This document shows positions 45,202 to 48,643 of a stretch of DNA of 48,643 nucleotides, piece by piece. The position numbers were made by a program, and so were the translations under genes. This DNA comes from Klebsiella pneumoniae (GTDB lineage Bacteria > Myxococcota_A > UBA796 > GCA-2862545). Where the stretch lies: NCBI GenBank assembly GCA_945861065.1, contig CAMASI010000026.1:1-48643 (forward strand), in the 5' to 3' direction. Position 1 is the stretch's first letter. Each line of letters opens with the position of its first letter. The notes under the pieces are model-generated. The model was not told the origin of the DNA. It did no database searches and saw only the letters and a program-made list of their open reading frames with translations.

Positions 45202-48054
45202 ATGGGCGACTGGTCCGCTGGGCTGATCTCATCGGAGGCCACGCGCGGCCTATCGGGCGGCGCTGCGCCTTCGGTAGCGCTGGACGCCGACAACCCGGCC
45301 TACAACTACCGACTGCGCACCCATGAGGCGGGCGGCGATCTTGTGGCCGACCCGCGGCGGTTGTGGGAGCCCAGCCCGGACTCGGGACTCGCAGGGCACG
45401 CCGCTACAGAGGCCATCGGCGACGAACTGCCGTTCACCGACGTTCTTGTTGTGCTTTCCGCAGACGATCACGCCGCGGCATCGGCGGCAGAAGGATGGTT
45501 CACACGGGCAAGGGATGTGTTGGCCCGTCAGTTGGCGGGTTGGTGTGCCCGGGAAGGTCTCAAACGTCGCTCAATGCGCCGTCCCCTGGGCGTTCGTTTC
45601 GTTCGCGACGGCAGCCCGGAGACCGGCGGCACCTCGCTGGGCCTCGTCCGAGGGGCCTTCGTGACTTCCCTCGTCCCCAACTTGTACGCCGGCCCAGTCG
45701 AAGGCAGCCGCGAGCGATTCGTCCTGCACATGTCGTTACCAGGCGTATGGGATGGGTGGCGAGAGATAGGGCGCTTGTACGACGATCAAGCGTTGTTCAC
45801 GCTCGGCAATCACTGGTTGGACAACTTCAGCCATCCGGCGCTTCGCGAACATGCGCTGTACCGTTTGGTGCCCGGAACCCGACCCCTTCATCGGCTGAAC
45901 CCGGATCTCCAGGACCGCTTCCACCTTATGTCCACCACGGTGGAAGGCACCCCGATCGTGACCATCGCGACGAAGGAAGGTCGGGCGGTCGCAAACCTCG
46001 TGATCGTCGCGTCCGACACACCACCCCCCGTCTCAGAAAAGCCCGGGAAAAAGGGCGTCCCTTCGATTGCGCCTCCCATGGTCTCCGATGGACCGGAACC
46101 GTCTCGGGCCGTCGTCCCTGAAGCACCCGCGACACGTGTGCTCGCACTTCAGGAACGGGGCGCGCTGTTACAAAAAGTCCATTTCGGCGCATTCATGCTC
46201 GGGTATGATGTGTATGTGGATCGCCACGGTGAATTGGCCACCGTGCCCGATGCCCCCGTTCTGACGTGGGCAATTCGCAGAAAATCTCTGGCCGTCGTCG
46301 CGCATATCGAAGGATGCAGCCTCGATCATGAACCGCTCGACGTCGGAAAGGAGACCGAGATCGAGGGCGACGCCATCGTCGTCGCGGGCGGAAACGAGTT
46401 CCATTTTCGCGACCTGCGCGACGTCGGCGTGGATGGCTGGCCCTACGTAGGTGAGATTCGTCGACCCGTGTCGGCCACCTATGTGCCGTGGAGCGACGTG
46501 TACGCGATCGGCCGCTCGCGGGAGTGTCGGGTCCTGCTGCCAGACGAGCCGCGCAACGACAACATCCATTGGAAGCCCGGCGTGGCCGATGGCGCGACGA
46601 TTCGGGCGCGCACCGGGGACATCCCAAAGTCCCAGTTCTACACGGACTCGATCATGGTCGCAACGACGCATGCCAGCGTGGATCTGAGCCTGCCGTCGGC
46701 CCAACTCGTTTGCAGTGCGCGTCAATGTTACCTCTACATCCGCAGAGGCGAAGACGTGTTGCCGTTGTACCCGACCGCATCGGGTGCTGAGCCTGTTCGA
46801 CGCGAACTGCGCTCCGGCGACGAGGTCCTGGTCGGAAATAGTGTCTTTCAGGTTCGATACCCGCCGATCGACACGATGGTGAAAGCGGCGCCCCCTCCCC
46901 GGTTCCCCTCGCCAACCGTGCCACCGAGCCAAGAGGAGCCCGCTTCACGGCCTTCTCTGCGCCTGGTGACGCCAGAGGACTCGCCGAGTGTCGGCTCAGG
47001 CGAACCGTTGACGCCCCTCCCGCGGCTCTCGCCGGCAGGACCCGACAGCATCTTTGACATGCCTATTCCTGAGCCCGAGCCGTTGGTCGTACTTGCCGAT
47101 GAAGCGGTTGACGACGACGTCAGTGCTGGACCCGTTGCCGCGGCCGATACGGGATCGTGGGAAATCGACGAATGGGCCGCCGCTGCTCCGGAGGATTCCG
47201 TCGCCGAGGAGATGACGGCAGCCGAACCCATTCCCGAAGTCGTCGCCGTGGTTTCCCAACCCCAGATCCCGGAACCGCCGGAGCCTGTCGTCGTCGCGGT
47301 CCAGGTCGTGGAGGCGCCCGTTGTCGTGGCCACCCCGCCGACACAGGCACCCCATCCCCCGCCTGTCGTCGTCTCCGTAGACGAGGCCTCAGCCCGTTTC
47401 GAACTCGCTCGCCCCCTTCACCTCGTCGCGTCGGGATGGATGATGGCAGGCCGCTTCGTGTTGGGGAACCACACAGGTGCCGACGGCGTGCTTCCCGAAA
47501 ATCGCCACACGCGGGATCAGACCTTTGCGCACAAGGATTACCTGGCAATCACCGTCAAAGGCAAGAAAGTCCACGCCGACGTGCTGGCGCAGGACGAGGT
47601 CCTGGTCGACGAGAAGGCGACGACTGGCCCCGTCGAAGACGTTTCCAATCAGACCTTTGACGTCATTCGCAGAGATGAAGACGGCCAGGAGGATTTTTCC
47701 GTCCGGCTGACCGTGGAAACCGACAAAGCCCTACCCGATCCCCGCGCCCGTTTATTGCGCGTGGACGTACAGGACGCGCTGGCGGCGGCATTGCTGACAA
47801 CAGGCTTTCCGAAGGGAATCAGCCGTCGGGTGCACTTGGGCGGCATTGGCTTCGAAGGGCGCTGGGACGGAGCAAAACTAACCGTATCCAATTACATTGA
47901 TTCCTACCGGCGCGGCGACACTTTCCACCCGTTTTTCGTGGCGAATGGTGGCAGTCGATTCCGGACCGCCCCGGAAGACGGCGAGGCGTTTACGCTGGCC
48001 GCCGGGGACCGCCTCGTCATCGGCACGACGGTGATCGACGTGCGAACCGAATAA
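45202..48054 (+). CDS. Large protein with FHA-like domains
   Basis: A 950-residue cytoplasmic protein with no signal peptide. Residues 60-280 form an unrecognised alpha/beta region. An FHA-like domain starts near 434 (YAIGRSRECRVLLPD and NDNIHW), with the G-R-S and N-x-x-H elements of a phosphothreonine-binding loop. A Pro/Glu/Val-rich linker covers about 560-740. A second, more diverged region (about 745-950) may be another FHA-like or beta-sandwich domain. FHA proteins bind phosphothreonine peptides, so it may work with Ser/Thr kinases and with phosphatases such as the PP2C enzyme. GGAGAGGG lies just before the ATG. Confidence 0.82.
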   Translation: MGDWSAGLISSEATRGLSGGAAPSVALDADNPAYNYRLRTHEAGGDLVADPRRLWEPSPDSGLAGHAATEAIGDELPFTDVLVVLSADDHAAASAAEGWFTRARDVLARQLAGWCAREGLKRRSMRRPLGVRFVRDGSPETGGTSLGLVRGAFVTSLVPNLYAGPVEGSRERFVLHMSLPGVWDGWREIGRLYDDQALFTLGNHWLDNFSHPALREHALYRLVPGTRPLHRLNPDLQDRFHLMSTTVEGTPIVTIATKEGRAVANLVIVASDTPPPVSEKPGKKGVPSIAPPMVSDGPEPSRAVVPEAPATRVLALQERGALLQKVHFGAFMLGYDVYVDRHGELATVPDAPVLTWAIRRKSLAVVAHIEGCSLDHEPLDVGKETEIEGDAIVVAGGNEFHFRDLRDVGVDGWPYVGEIRRPVSATYVPWSDVYAIGRSRECRVLLPDEPRNDNIHWKPGVADGATIRARTGDIPKSQFYTDSIMVATTHASVDLSLPSAQLVCSARQCYLYIRRGEDVLPLYPTASGAEPVRRELRSGDEVLVGNSVFQVRYPPIDTMVKAAPPPRFPSPTVPPSQEEPASRPSLRLVTPEDSPSVGSGEPLTPLPRLSPAGPDSIFDMPIPEPEPLVVLADEAVDDDVSAGPVAAADTGSWEIDEWAAAAPEDSVAEEMTAAEPIPEVVAVVSQPQIPEPPEPVVVAVQVVEAPVVVATPPTQAPHPPPVVVSVDEASARFELARPLHLVASGWMMAGRFVLGNHTGADGVLPENRHTRDQTFAHKDYLAITVKGKKVHADVLAQDEVLVDEKATTGPVEDVSNQTFDVIRRDEDGQEDFSVRLTVETDKALPDPRARLLRVDVQDALAAALLTTGFPKGISRRVHLGGIGFEGRWDGAKLTVSNYIDSYRRGDTFHPFFVANGGSRFRTAPEDGEAFTLAAGDRLVIGTTVIDVRTE

Positions 48055-48141
48055 ATCCGGGGGTCCGATGTCACGTGGGCGCCCCCCGCGCGTGTACTCA
48101 TCGGGTGCACGCCATTGGGCGCAGCCGCCCGGGAGGTTTCG

Positions 48142-48486
48142 ATGGCGTTCTTCATCGGAGGGGGTTTCCCCATCGTATTCGTGATTCTGTTCGGCTTGTG
48201 GGCCGTGGCCTCGGCGTTGCGTTTCGCGTGGGCACCCGTTCGGGGCCGTGCCGCAGGATTGGCGGCGTCCGCCGTGGCCACCACGGCCGCGGGATTCGCG
48301 GGAACAGGCGCAGGGTTCGTCGCCATGTCGCAGAAGATCCCGGAGCACCCCGAATGGCACGACGACCTCGCTCTCACTGTGCTCATCGGGTTGGGTGAGG
48401 CCTTGGCGCCAGCGATCCTGGGTCTGGTCGTCGTCACCGTGGTCAGCATGTTGGCAGCGATCGGCTTGCGACGCATGGAAGGATGA
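48142..48486 (+). CDS. Small membrane protein, MotA/ExbB-like helices possible
   Basis: A 114-residue protein with three hydrophobic helices (about residues 5-28, 38-60 and 80-108). The helix spacing and Gly/Ala-rich third helix are a loose reminder of ExbB/TolQ/MotA proton-channel subunits, but it is far shorter and I do not assign it. GGGAGG precedes the ATG at 48142, and its stop overlaps the next start by ATGA. Confidence 0.7.
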   Translation: MAFFIGGGFPIVFVILFGLWAVASALRFAWAPVRGRAAGLAASAVATTAAGFAGTGAGFVAMSQKIPEHPEWHDDLALTVLIGLGEALAPAILGLVVVTVVSMLAAIGLRRMEG

Positions 48487-48643
48487 GCGATCGTCGGGCG
48501 CGATCCCCACAAGCCGGGCCCGGCCCGCTCCCGGTCCCGCTCCCGGTCCCGCTCCCGACCCCGCTCCCGGCGTCGCCCCTGGAAGCGTCAGCGATCATTC
48601 TGGAGCTTCTTCGCCAAGGCTACGAGCATCGCCACGACGCGAT
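48483..48643 (+). CDS. Unknown protein, N-terminal fragment cut by the window edge
   Basis: An open frame of 53 codons begins with ATG at 48483, overlapping the upstream stop by ATGA, and runs off the end. Residues 15-32 are a Pro-Leu/Pro-Val tract from a 12-bp repeat (CCGCTCCCGGTC type), then a more typical helical sequence. The gene is supported by coupling and the lack of stops; the function is unknown. Confidence 0.55.
   Translation, partial: MSDRRARSPQAGPGPLPVPLPVPLPTPLPASPLEASAIILELLRQGYEHRHDA

Overview
This is a GC-rich, densely coding, Gram-negative window. It has lipoproteins with lipobox signals, MopE-type 'putative metal-binding' Asp/Cys repeats, FG-GAP and VWA lipoproteins, a receptor-like PP2C phosphatase, FHA-like domains, GTG/TTG starts and an RdgC-like protein. 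This combination points to a deltaproteobacterial lineage such as Myxococcota or Bradymonadota. The taxon is inferred from gene content only; no rRNA is present. I see no phage, insertion sequence, CRISPR array or origin.

Layout. 0.1-4.9 kb (minus): an alpha/beta hydrolase, a molybdopterin oxidoreductase and its TorD-like chaperone. 5.0-6.2 kb: a polytopic membrane protein, tRNA-Met(CAT) and a small membrane protein. 6.3-9.5 kb: a large secreted M16 peptidase. 9.5-13.2 kb: a UPF0104-type membrane protein, a pfkB sugar/nucleoside kinase and gamma-glutamyltransferase. 13.2-16.7 kb: a membrane-spanning PP2C phosphatase, a small membrane protein, an MBL-fold hydrolase and tRNA-Arg(CCG). 16.8-23.5 kb is one long minus-strand run: dam, sppA, a CaiB-type CoA transferase, an IF2_N-like protein, a protein with two Sm/Hfq-like domains, an RdgC-like protein and a partner of unknown function. 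23.6-27.8 kb (plus): an anchored unknown protein, a thiolase and a YfbK-like VWA lipoprotein.

27.8-36.5 kb (minus) holds four consecutive lipoprotein genes: FG-GAP, VWA plus half a MopE unit, a beta-propeller/di-heme cytochrome with Glu-Pro repeats, and a 1115-residue repeat protein. Divergent from it lies an ECF sigma factor with a ChrR-type zinc/cupin anti-sigma factor (36.7-37.9 kb). The sigma gene is preceded by a TGATCC-N18-TAAC element that fits ECF11 (RpoE/ChrR) autoregulation.

37.9-48.6 kb: 3-hydroxyacyl-CoA dehydrogenase, two heptamer arrays in opposite orientation, a coiled-coil membrane protein, a REC-EAL response regulator, serA and serC, a DUF1292 protein, a DUF1015 protein, a 950-residue FHA-like protein, a small membrane protein and the start of a gene cut by the window edge.

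The points most worth following are the tandem Hfq-like protein inside the dam-to-rdgC gene run, the MopE/di-heme-cytochrome lipoprotein cluster with its nested repeats, and the ECF11 promoter with an intact ChrR ligand set. No intergenic stretch exceeds 300 bases; the longest, 36480-36712, holds the ECF-type promoter.
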